Shown here: positions 34,528 to 45,403 of the stretch, one piece after another
How the letters are laid out: every line of letters begins with the position of its first letter
Numbering within the stretch: position 1 is the stretch's first letter
DNA from: Clavulina sp. PMI_390
Taxonomy: Eukaryota > Basidiomycota > Agaricomycetes > Cantharellales > Hydnaceae
Reading direction: 5' to 3'
DNA length: 54,736 bases
Assembly: GCA_015039315.1 (NCBI GenBank)
Contig: WIDE01000159.1
Coordinates: forward strand, 1 to 54,736
Notes under the pieces: model-generated
Databases searched by the model: none
Told to the model about the DNA's origin: nothing
Seen by the model: the letters and a program-made list of their open reading frames with translations, nothing else
Translations under genes and position numbers: made by a program

Positions 34528-36090
34528 CTAATTAGGAATAAAGCTCTTTGGGCCGTTATCATGCCCGTGCCCACTCCTTGAATCCGTCCGCGCAACCTCA
34601 AAAGTCACCTGCCGCTCAGTCGCAGGCGAGTCCGGTACATCATGATGATGGCCCACGTGTACGCGAACACCACCGTTATGTTCTAGGTCACCGACGTACT
34701 TGAGCTTCTCTTCGGCATGTTTGCGCCCCACACTCAACTCATCCATGGAGTATCCCCCATGAGCCCCGGACGCCATGACGTCCATATCCATGTTGGAATA
34801 CACGGTTGTCCCCCCGCCCATTGAGGAGTCTAGCCCCTCACCCATAGCACGGAAGACGATTCCACCAATCGCCATTCCACCCTGCTTCTTGGTGCCGCCT
34901 GTACCAATGACGCTAGGCCCATTACCCGAGCCGAGACGCGTGTTGGAGAGTGGCTGCGTCGAGTGAACGTACACGTCCTTGTTACGGAAACTGGTGAGCG
35001 AGACGAAGGATCGGCAGGCGACGATCGCTGTGAATGTCGCTGCAGGGATGGTGAACATGATATTCATGATGGCTACCAGGGTGCAAAGAGAGGGGGTTTA
35101 GGTCTAGGATAAGAGAAGAAGGTCCACAGGGTTGGGACATACCGTTGAGGTTTAGGAGAAGGAAAATGGCACAGATCATGTTGCAGAGGAAGGCGACGAA
35201 GAAGTAGACGATCCCCTGACGGAAGAGGAGCTGCCACAGGGACGAGCGGCCAGGCGACATGACGAGGCCGACTGTGGTGAGGACAAGGACAATGAGGTCG
35301 AATGACATGGCTGCAGAAGCGGGAGAAAATAATCTGGTGAGGAAGGAGCGCGGAGGAAATAGCGAGCCGACTGACTGTAGAGATACATGAGCTCAACATA
35401 GACAGGAGGAACGGCATCGACGACACAAGCGCTTTCCACAGCATTCCAGCTGCTACGAAGCGTGGCGATACCATGGAAAAGGATACCCCACTGGCCAAGC
35501 GAGAGGATGACAAGGGGAACGGTGATAAAGTAGCGGCGATTCCAGACGGCGATTGTGCGCAACATGAGCAGCGTAGAAGCTGCTCCTATTGTTGTATTCC
35601 CCGCAAATTGGTTGAATGCATACTAGTGAACAAAAAGAACGACGTTGATCAGGAGGGGAGGAAAGCCAGAGGTGCAGGACAGAATGAGCAAAAAAAAGCT
35701 GACTTACGAGAGCCTGGCAGTTGACTTCGGTGGTGACATTGAGAGCAATGTTCACGCCAATGAGAGCGAAGAACAGGGCATATTTGCAGTAAAAGTAGAA
35801 GAAGGCGGGCCAGTGCCCTTCGCGCTGAAGAGTTCAGAAGTCGAGATCAGATTGAGGACGATGGCTCCAGAGAAGAGTGAAGAGGCATACCTTGCCACTA
35901 ATAATGCTCCAGTCAAATGGCAACTGGGTGACGATCTCCCAGGTGCCCACCCCAAGGAGAGTTAAGCAGAGCTTTTGGAATGCCACTGCAGGTCAGAACG
36001 GAGGTGGTTAAATGTTAGTGTGATTGAAGAAGTGAGAAAAACCATACGAGCATCGGTCTGCAGTTGGGCAGGGTCACTCCAGTTGACCAT
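34528..36090 (-). CDS. Basidiomycete seven-helix membrane protein, copy A
   Basis: Predicted multi-pass membrane protein of 404 residues from six exons: 36090-36048, 35985-35891, 35824-35708, 35622-35376, 35310-35143 and 35072-34528, all in phase. Successive hydrophobic segments lie in LAFQKLCLTLLGVGTWEIVT, YCKYALFFALIGVNIALNVT, ITVPLVILSLGQWGILFHGI, MSFDLIVLVLTTVGLVMSP, IVYFFVAFLCNMICAIFLLL and IMFTIPAATFTAIVACRSFV. An uncharacterised family common in Agaricomycetes shares the VTTxVNCQALY and N-terminal WxDP patterns. The C-terminal 150 residues are a Gly/Ser/His-rich cytoplasmic tail. The number of helices suggests receptor-like topology, but no ligand or partner is known. Tandem paralog at 37859-39445. 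Confidence 0.85.
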
Positions 36091-37858
36091 GCTGGCGGCT
36101 ACCGTTCGTTCTGGCAGACACGCACAAAAGCCAGCTGGCTACCCTAGAGGGAGACTAAACAAGAGAGCAAAGGAGGGGTGTTGGAAGGATGGGCGGGACG
36201 AGACGAGTGAATACTTGGAGTCCAGCGGGCCCTATATATGTGTACTGTATAGTGTGAGTGTGGCATTTTGGTCCAGGGTATTCACATCAGGAGACACAGA
36301 TGTAGGCGGTCAAGCCGAATCTAGGGTCAGTTCGAGACGAGGGAGTGGAGTAAGATGCCCATTTATCGGAATAACAGATCATAGAATACGCACCCATTCA
36401 TTTGCTCTTTATTGTGGAGAGAAGCTTCGTTCCTCGTTGCCCTCGTTGCGGGGCCGAGCAGGGTTCACACAGAATATAACAGCCATGCGCCCGCAGTTCA
36501 GAGCCAGGGACAGTGTAGTTTTTTCTTCTTCTCTTCTCGCTATCAGCATCCAGTCTGTAGGTAACACCCCAATAGGCGGGTTCATAGTACGGTGAAAAAT
36601 GTCAAGCGGTGGAGGGGGCGAAAAGCGTGGATCCCACCTCATTAAATCGTATGCAGGGAAGAAGGATGTTAGATATTATCCCATCGTCATGCAGGGAGAG
36701 CGTGAGTGCATGTGTGTCTCAAGTCCACATGCTGCTCCCGACAAAACGACCTCGACGGGAATAATGATGACTACGACGACGAAGCTGTCTAATCTGAATC
36801 TGTCACTGCCTGTCAAACCCTGAATTATCAAACTCCCCCGCTCCCCCGACTCTCCTTATTAGGGTCGCATCACGGCAGCTATCCCACATTTTCCCTTGGC
36901 GTCGTCAGCTTTCTCTTCCAGGAATATTTTATTGCCAACAACGACGAACCTGATAGCTAAGTCTTGAGCAACCCAGATAGCAATGCCAGCCGGAATCTCC
37001 GAGTCAGCCGATCAATTGAATTGCTCCACGAAGATGACGATGCCCCACTAAGGGGATAGTTTGCCTCGATCTGGATGGGTGACCGAGCGCGATGAATAAA
37101 TGTCGCATGGGGACAGTATGATGATGAAATGGATCGTCAACCTCCAAGGTTGTGGATTTGGACGGGTCGACGACCAAAGGATCTGCAGCTTCTGATGGGT
37201 GTGTCCAGGGCTGCGAAGCTCTCTCGCCGCCACAAGACTTTATGAGTAGTGAGAACATATAGATGTGAAAAGGGGTGCCCACGATCTTAATTTCACATTT
37301 GTTTTCGGGTTGTTTGAAGCCTTAGGCATGTCATATCATATCGTTACACAATACACCAAAAAATGGAGAAGGAGAAATATATCGGCCAGCTATGATTCTG
37401 TGGAAAAACGAATGCAAGGGGGAGAACTCTGCTTGCACGAATGCTGGTAATGCTGACGGGAGTAAAACTAAAGGAAGGAGAGAGTGAGGACGGAAAACGC
37501 GATGAAAGCGCACTGAAGAATGAAGTTGGTGAAGCTTTTGCGGCAGGAGGCGGCGAATGCGGATGCAGTATGAACCAGCCAGAGTGTCAATTAATGGTAT
37601 GCATGCATCTTGCCCCATGGGAGTCGGAATCGAAGAAGCGAGCCAGAAGGACGAACGAAGAAATAGCTGGTAATATAGCAAGGCGAGACGGGATAAGACG
37701 AGAGCGAGGATGCGATAGCAGCCATGAGAGTTTCAAGAAAACACAAGAGCAAGAAAGAAGGACGCAGAATGAGAAGCAAAAGGAGCGCGATATAGAGCTT
37801 ATAAGCGTCCACTTGACTTTCCCATTCACTCGGTTCTTTCGCTGCTTACTTCAATGAT
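36091..37858. other. Spacer between tandem membrane-protein copies
   Basis: Promoter side of copy A up to about 36600, then about 700 bases without recognised content, then the 3' flank of copy B from about 37330. No gene is supported. Confidence 0.4.
36233..36238 (-). promoter_or_regulatory. TATA box of membrane protein copy A
   Basis: TATATA inside CCTATATATG, 143 bases upstream of the ATG. The same CTATATATGTGT string lies upstream of copy B. Confidence 0.5.
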
Positions 37859-39445
37859 CTACTTAGGGATGAAGCTCTTGCCATTACCGTGCCCGTGGCC
37901 GCTCCTCGAATCAGAACGCGCCGCTTCAAAATCAACCTGCTGCTCAGTCACAGGGGACTCAGGCACATGCTGGTGGCCCACGTGCACCTGGACACCGCCA
38001 TTATGCTCCAGATCGCCCACATACTTGAGCTTCTCCTCGCCATGCTTGCGTCCCATGCTCATCTCATCCATCGAGTATCCTCCAGCAGCCATGCCGTCCA
38101 TGTCCATGTTCGAGTACACGGTCGTACCGCCGCCCATGGATGAGTCGAGACCTGAGCCCATGGCACGGAAGACGATGCCACCGATCGCCATGCCTCCGCG
38201 GTTCTTCTTGGTGCCACCAGAAGCAATGACGCTGGGGCCAGCAGCACCGGCACCAGTTCCGAGGCGCGTATTGGAAAGGGGCTGCGTCGAGTGCACGTAG
38301 AGGTCCTTGTTACGGAAGTTGGTGAGGGAGACGAAGGATCGGCAGGCGACAAACGACGTGAAGGTCGCCGCAGGGATGGTGAACATGATGTTCATAATAG
38401 CTAGATAAAATGAAGGAGGGAGCTGTTCAGTTTGAAGATCGGGATGAGAGGGGAAATCGAACGCAGACGCACCGTTGAGGTTGAGCAGGAGGAAGATGGC
38501 GGGGATCATGTTGCAGAGGAAGGCAACGAGGAAGTAGACGATGCCCTGACGGAAGAGGAGCTGCCAAAGGGACGAGCGTCCAGGCGACAAGACGAGGCCA
38601 GCGGTAGTGAGGATGAGGACAATTAGGTCGAACGACATAGCTGTAGAGGTGGTTGGGAAGCAGATAAGTCAAAGGAACGAAGATGAATTGATGTTCGCGG
38701 ACTGACTGTAGAGATAGATGAGCTCGACAAAGACGGGAGGAACGGCGTCGACGACACAAGCGCTGGCGGTGGCGTTCCAGCTGCTGCGAACGGTCGCAAT
38801 ACCATGGAAAAGGATTCCCCACTGGCCGAGCGAGAGGATAACGAGAGGGATAGTGATGAAATAGCGGCGGTTCCAGACGGCGATTGTGCGCAGCATGAGC
38901 AGCGTTGAGGCAGCTCCGATCGTCGTATTACCTGCGAATTGATTGAATGCGTACTAGTTCGTTGAAATTGAGGTTCGGGAAGATCATTGATCAAGAGGGA
39001 AAAAGCTGAGGGAAAAGCGACAGAATAGACGTACGAGGGCCTGGCAGTTCACCTCGGTGGTGACATTGAGAGCAATGTTGACGCCAATGACAGCGAACCA
39101 GAGGGCATATTTGCAGTAAAAGTAGAAGAATGCAGGCCAGTGTCCATCACGCTAAAGAATTTAGAAAACGAAGTCAGATCGAGGACATCGACCATACAGA
39201 GCAAGCAAGGTGAATAGTCTATGCGAAACATACTTTGCCGCTGAAGATACTCCAGTCAAACGGTAATTGAGTGACAATCTCCCAGGTACTGACTCCGAGC
39301 AGCGTCAAGCAGAGCTTTTGGAACGCCGCTACGAGACGAAGGAATCAAAATCTGGTGTAAGGGAGGCTGGTCGATAAAAGAGCAAATGAGGAACAGCCAT
39401 ACCAGCATCCTTCTGCAATTCGGCGGGGTCACTCCAATTGACCAT
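37859..39445 (-). CDS. Basidiomycete seven-helix membrane protein, copy B
   Basis: Close paralog of copy A with the same exon order, from the ATG at 39445 (MVNWSDPAELQKDA) to the stop at 37859, about 400 residues. Conserved pieces include LCLTLLGVSTWEIVTQLPF, YCKYALWFAVIGVNIALNVT, MLRTIAVWNRRYFITIPLVI, MSFDLIVLILTTAGLVLSP and FTIPAATFTSFVACRSFVSL. The tail has the same SMGGGTTVYSNMDMDG and KLKYVGDLEHNGGVQVHVGH blocks as copy A and ends in KSFIPK. The tail is more conserved between copies than expected for a disordered region, which suggests constraint or recent duplication. No lesion is seen; both copies look functional. Confidence 0.85.
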
Positions 39446-42071
39446 GTTGGCAGCTACGATTCGTCGACTTGGCTAGTGCACGAGCCAGCTACCTGGGGAG
39501 CTCTAGACGGGAAAACGAGGAGGAAGAGAAGGGAGGGAGTGGAAGGGGAAAGATGGATGAGGAGAGGGTGTGTCAGAGGCTCTAGCTAAAGTCCCCTATA
39601 TATGTGTGTTCTCAGTGTGACCTGGAGTGGAGCCTGCATTTGGCTATATGGGCTATATGGATGGGTCGCCAGGGTCGAGAACGAGAGAGGTAGAAGGAGC
39701 GATTTATTGGGAGAATAGAATCCAAACTTTCAAATTGGCGAAAGAAGCTTCTTTCTTGTTACCCTCGTTGCGACGGATCCGGGCGCTCATGCAACACACC
39801 GCAGATCGCGTTCTCTCAAGCTCAGCTCCACTTCTTCCAGAAAGGAACTCAGGGAGAGAGGGATCAACAGGAGAGGACTGTACAACTTTCTCTCGTCTCC
39901 AAAGCATGCATCTCGTTACGCTGGTGAGAGGAAAATAGGGTCACGTACTTGCCCTACTTCCTGGGTTCATCCCAGATGAAATGGACAAATCCGATCCTCT
40001 GTGGAGCAGGCCAAGGTCCAATGCTTCTGACGCCATGTGAAGAGATGAGTGTCAAACGCCACGTGCTGCCCTGAAGAAGAAGGGGTCCAATTTGGCGCTC
40101 AACCTGTCAAACTGCTGATCTGTTCGGCTCCTCCGACTGTCCTTATCAGTCTGAGCATGGCGCATTTGGCTTCCACGCTGTCGGCATTAGCAAGGGCGTG
40201 TTTCTTCCTGACGCGCTGGCTTCTCGCGTGTGTCGTCGTCGGCGAGGAAGAGTCTTCTAGAAGCAGCTTTCTCGGGAAATGTCCAATTCTCCGAGGTTAG
40301 CTAACGGAGATCATGCCCGTTTCACCGCCAGCCAGCCACCGAAGATTTTCTCTGCCTGTCGCAGCTCAAGTGCCAGTTCGTCTAGGCCAATCGTTGTAGT
40401 TCAGATGCGTTAGTTGAACCCTCCTGGAGAGCTCCGGTATGGATGTGCCCGAGCTCAATCAATTTGAGGCGGGAACGATAATGAATCTTGACCGATCCAG
40501 TGGATTTAGAGGTCTACCAGTTCATAGCCGCTGAGGTGTGGGCGGTCGCGCCAGCTCCACCCCGCCCCAACGGAAGCGAGCGAAGCCCCGACTTCGTTCC
40601 TGGCGCAGCCGATGCATGACAGCTTTGACAGATAGACGACTTATTGCATCCCAACGTTGGATCGAGGAGGCTCCTCTCCACGTCATACACCCTAGACTCT
40701 GCCAGACCTCCCTCAGTCTAAGCGACCACCCTCGATCTGCCGTGGGGAATTTTGCGGCGTGTTCTCTGTAGCCCGCCACTCCGATTTGTCGGCAGCTCGT
40801 ATTCCACAGGGTGACTCACAGATGGGATCAGTGAGTAAGTATAGTGGACGCTCCCAGGTACGTAGGATGGAAAGAAACAAAGAACAATAATAACAAAAAC
40901 TGATCAGCAACGGTAATTGGATTTTGCATAAAACCTAGGGTCAGTAACATTCATCAACTGTGGAGTGGGATGACAAAAATAACGACAACCTGCCGAGAGA
41001 GCGAGCAATTAGAAGCGCACAACGTGGGTCCTTGGCAGTGTGCTGATCGTTTGCAATTAGGGTCTAAAGTCGGTGGCGGGCCTGATCATATACCCTGGTA
41101 ATATCGCTGGGAACACACTCAAACATGCGACAAGGACGACCAACGACCATCAGACTCTCAGAGTCATTGTCGCTCCTCCACCCGACAACACCCTAAGGAC
41201 TGCCGTAAACGTGGAGAAATCCTAATTATTGCTTCGTGGCGCACTCACACGAGCCACATGTTTGTTGAGTTATGTTGAGTCTGGTAAAATCGAACTCTGT
41301 TCGAGTCCAGACTGATTGTGACCCACATCGCTGGGCAATGGCCCCGAGTATGATTACTACTCTTTCGTCTGGTGTGGCAATTGGAAAGCAGTATGCTCCT
41401 GCGCTTCCTGTCCCTCCCCCTTGGTCCGATACTGCGCCCCGTCCCCTTTCGGCCGTGCCCATCCCTTTTGCAATTTGATGGCAAGTCCAGAGTCGGCACG
41501 GGGCGAACTTGCGGATCACTTGGAGAAGCAGAAGGGGTCCTGCCTAGTTTGTTAGTGCGGCCATGTAGCAATGCGCATTTTACATTGCAAGGTGAGGGGG
41601 GATCGAGCACTCCCTGCTACATATAGCGATGTGATTAAAATAAGGGTATTCACTGGCAACCGACCGACCGACCAGAAAAAAATAGGGTCGCATGCCGGTG
41701 CTCCGCAAAATATTCGTTCAGTTTTCATGCCGTCTGCTCCACAGATCCCTAATATACCAAGCTGATTGCGGCAAAGCGCACGACACTTGCTGGTACTCAT
41801 CCTCACTGATTCACTCGTTCCTTCTGATTTGGATTTCTGGTCACTGCTAGACAGCCAGCCTACCAACCAACAATCACTGCCTGGGACTCCTGTTTCATCA
41901 GAAAAGCAAAAGGTTTCAGCCGCAGTCATCCATCCATCCATCTTCGTCGTTGTTGTTGAGGGAGTTGAAATCTCTTTCTCCTCCACGAGCGCGATTCATC
42001 GTTCTGCAAAGCTCCAATCCCTGCAGAGAACAAAAGTTCACTCCTGAGGAGCAGCTCTTGTGTTGATACCA
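39446..42071. other. 2.6 kb without recognised gene
   Basis: Divergent region between membrane protein B and P450 copy 2. Short open frames exist on both strands (for example 41245-41610 and 41552-41986, minus), but none has a recognised domain or a supported splice structure. No tRNA or transposon end is seen. Confidence 0.35.
39597..39602 (-). promoter_or_regulatory. TATA box of membrane protein copy B
   Basis: TATATA inside CCCTATATATG, 152 bases upstream of the ATG, matching copy A. Confidence 0.5.
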
Positions 42072-45029
42072 ATGGCTCTCAGCACGTCTGCAGTCGTATC
42101 GACGCTCCTTCTTGGGCTTGCTACGTATTTCGTAGTAGCGCGTCGCGCGCGCCAACTCCGCGAGCAGGATCGTTATGATATGCACAAGCTCGAATGTCCA
42201 GTGCGTCCCAATTCCACTTGAAGTGCACGTATACGTGCATGTATCGTCCTACTCACAGTCTACTTTGCGGATCTCATCATCGACCCCGCATTCGTATCCA
42301 TCCCCTGCTCTATCATCCAATGATTTCTCGTGTTGTGCCCTCCACCCAACTCTGGGCACACCGAAATAGCCAAATCCGCACTGGCTTTGGGGAAACGAGA
42401 AAGAAGCCTCGTTCGATCGGACGACCCCCGAGGCATGGAACGAGTGGGCCCAGCGTCTTGGCCAGCCTGCGCATAACACTGCCGCCGCTATGACGGCAGA
42501 TGGAGTAGCAGGGAAGCTGGGGAGTGGAATGTATCGGATTCGCGGTGCACTTTGGGTGAGTTGTGACCACATCCGTCGTTGATCATTTCAAGGAATGGCA
42601 GCCGGCTGACTGTGTTGTCCTATGGCTTTGATTCCCCCTTTCGACACTCATCTATGAATATCTCTTGACCGGGCCTCTCATCTGGATGGCCGGCCTGTAG
42701 CACGACGATATCGTATGCCCATTCATCACGTCTTGCGTATCCCATGATCAATCCCCTCACTCCTTCCTTGATATCCCCCACACCTAGCTCGTCCCAACTG
42801 ACCCCCTCGCCATTACGCACATCATCTCGCGAAATGTCTACACTGGCAAATATAGCAAGTCCCCCGTCTTCGTCCCCCTCATCGAGCGCCTTCTTGGGAA
42901 GAGCATTGCTTGGGCCGAGGGCGAGGATCATCGACGCATGGCCAAAGCTCTCGCAGGCTGCTTCTCTGGGGAAAGGGTGAGGGGTATGGCAGATGTTGTT
43001 GGCGAATGCGCCGAGAAGGTGAGTGTTATGAAAACCATTTGCCATAAATGTGAACTATCAAATATTTTGAATGATGGTGTCTGATCATCGATATTGTGTT
43101 CCTAAAGCTTTCGGAATCCTTACGCTCCCATATTGCGGCAGAGTCTTCAGAGGGCAATGAAGGCACTCTGATGAACGTCATAGGCTGGCCATCTCGCGCA
43201 ACGTCAGTTAGGCTATGAGCTCCGTCATGCTTGTTTCCTTCGCATGATTTCTGACCTACTGTATTATTCCATTTCTAGTTTGGACATCATTGGGAAGATT
43301 GTATGTAGCTGGTCTTCCTCAACACCCCATACTATTGCTTTGCTCACCTCCCACGCGTTACTCGCGAATCCTTAGGGGTTTGATCATGATTTCCAATGCG
43401 GTGAATCAAGAGAAGCGAAGGAAATAATCAGGCTATGGAAAGAACAGTGCGAGCTGGCGATCACCTTTCCCGGATTCTTGGTGTGTCCGCGACTCCTCTT
43501 CACGGCTTTTCCCCTCTTTCCGTATTCTTGGCTCTTACTGTCCCCTGCATGTCCCATTCTTCCAGGCTCCCATACTTCTCCGCGCGTTCCCAATCATCAA
43601 TCAGCTCCTCCCTAAAAAGGTCAAAGAGTCACAAGAGGCGACCAAGCTGTGCGTGCGTGAGCTGGCGGCGGATCTTGTGAAGGAGGAGCTGGAGCTAGAC
43701 GCGGCGACTTCGGATTCAGCTACGAATGGTCAACAGCAGGAAGGAACAAAGCAGCGAAATGAGGGCAATTTGCTTAGCTATCTGAGTGAGTGCTCGTGCT
43801 GGCATTGTACAATATAGAGGTGACTGAACGAGAATCCCCTGGTGTGCATCGTATGAACAGTCCGGGCGAGTAAGCAAGACGGAAAAGGAGTCAACGTTGA
43901 CGAACTGCTCGATCACGTACGTCTCCCTTCGTGCTTCGGAAATGTTTAGGGATGATGACACGACTCCATCCGTACCCTTAATTAGATCGCTACATTCGTG
44001 TAAGTGTCCGATTTCCTCGTGATGAGCCACCCTGAACAAAGCCTCTCCCCTCACCAACAACAGACTAGTTGGCCACGAAACCTCCGCAGGTGTTGTATCT
44101 CATACCCTCCACGCGCTCGCAGAGAATCAATCCGCTCAATCGGCACTGCGTGCTGAGCTAACCGCTGCAGGCTTCGTTGCTGGCTCCAGCAAGCTGAAGA
44201 TGCCAACATTCGAGGACCTCATGGGCGACAATCTCCCATATTTAGATGCTGTTGCCAAAGAAGGGTACGTCATAGAGTCTTCACTGACTCTCCATCTTTG
44301 GAGTCGATGATAGAGTCGCGCTGACGCTCTACACTTTTTTGTTCTCGAGCAGTTTGAGAATGTTCGTTCCCCCAGCCCAAACCGAGCGCATTGCCCTAGA
44401 AGATGATGTTATCCCGCTTGGCACACCCATTGTTGGTGCGGATGGGAAGGTTCTGGAATCAGTGCGCGTCAAGAAAGGCCAGGTACCCAACCTTCATCCC
44501 TCTCGATGTTATATCTGTGCTGGCCCACTAACTGACTCGCTTTTGATTGATGATCCCCTTCTCCACTCTTCGGTAGATGATCCTCGTCTCCTGGGGCTCC
44601 ATCAATACGAACGGACGCACATGGGGTCCTACTGGATCCCAATTCCGCCCAGAGCGCTGGCTCGCTTCTGAACAACCTACCCCGCGCGCGACGCTTGGTG
44701 GCTTCCAGCACATCGGCACGTTCAGTGAAGGGCCACGTATCTGTCTCGGTTACCGTCTAGCAGTACTCGAGGTCAAGATGCTCTTGCTTACACTAGTCAG
44801 AGATTTCCAGTTTGCCGCTGTTGAGAAAGTGCCGGTGGTGCCGAAAAGTGCGAATGTGACGGAGGGGGCTGCTGGCGTGAAATCAAGCGACGTGGAGATG
44901 ATGGATGTCAAGATGAAGAAATTGTTTGGTGGGCTGGTGCATCCATTCATCGAGGATGGGGAAAAGGCTGGTATGCCTGGTGTTTGGCTACCTGTGAGAG
45001 TGAAGACTCTGGGTATGACTGACGCATGA
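42072..45029 (+). CDS. Cytochrome P450 monooxygenase, copy 2 (intact)
   Basis: ER-anchored heme monooxygenase, 617 residues from thirteen exons: 42072-42200, 42370-42555, 42701-42712, 42788-43018, 43108-43202, 43279-43300, 43376-43480, 43566-43785, 43861-43916, 43986-43999, 44064-44264, 44353-44482 and 44577-45029. All joins are GT...AG and in phase. It has an N-terminal anchor (VVSTLLLGLATYFVVARRAR), C-helix WAEGEDHRR, I-helix LVGHETSAG with the acidic-Thr pair, K-helix EGLR, the PERW motif (FRPERW) and heme loop FSEGPRICLGYRLA with the Cys ligand. It is longer than most P450s because of an extended region after HDDI and a C-terminal insertion rich in Lys/Glu. The subfamily is not assignable by eye and the substrate is unknown. 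It is an inverted paralog of the frameshifted copy at 23254-26257. Confidence 0.93.
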
Positions 45030-45403
45030 AATCATCGCAATTGAAGGTATTTGTGGGTCTATTTTACATTCCGTTGCCTTTGAAAGAGGTCTCATCCTTG
45101 GCACAATTTCTCGCTTCCTCGACGACAACAATTCCAAACCTAGCCCTCATTCGATCTGTGTATCAGCGTCAGTGCTAACCTTACGAACGGGCTATTTCAT
45201 TACATCTCAAGCATTATAATTCCAATCAGTGCTTCACGGGTGCTGATTTTCCGACGACTCCAGAAGTACCTCCATCTTTGATAGCGTTATTCATGGTCTG
45301 ATCATTCCAAAGCTGTGCAACCAGTGCCGACTAGCATGTCACTGGTGTTCTGACTGTGACCTACTCCACTAAATATCTTGCGCGTACACTCCAGCTAGCA
45401 ACT
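45030..45403. other. Intergenic, P450 copy 2 / F-box
   Basis: 3' flank of the P450 and promoter of the next F-box gene. Nothing else is recognised. Confidence 0.4.

Larger units (their letters stand above)
33990..36600. repeat. Segmental tandem duplication, unit A
   Basis: Unit A carries the membrane-protein gene at 34528-36090 with its 3' flank and promoter. Patchy similarity to unit B (37330-39950) extends beyond the coding parts: 3' flanks share ATCTTGCCCCA, upstream regions share the CTATATATG box and a GAAGCTTC...CCCTCGTTGCG block (36421-36452 and 39747-39774). The outer borders are estimates. Confidence 0.6.
37330..39950. repeat. Segmental tandem duplication, unit B
   Basis: Direct-orientation partner of unit A, offset by about 3.3 kb. 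See unit A for the shared flanking blocks. Borders are estimates. Confidence 0.6.
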
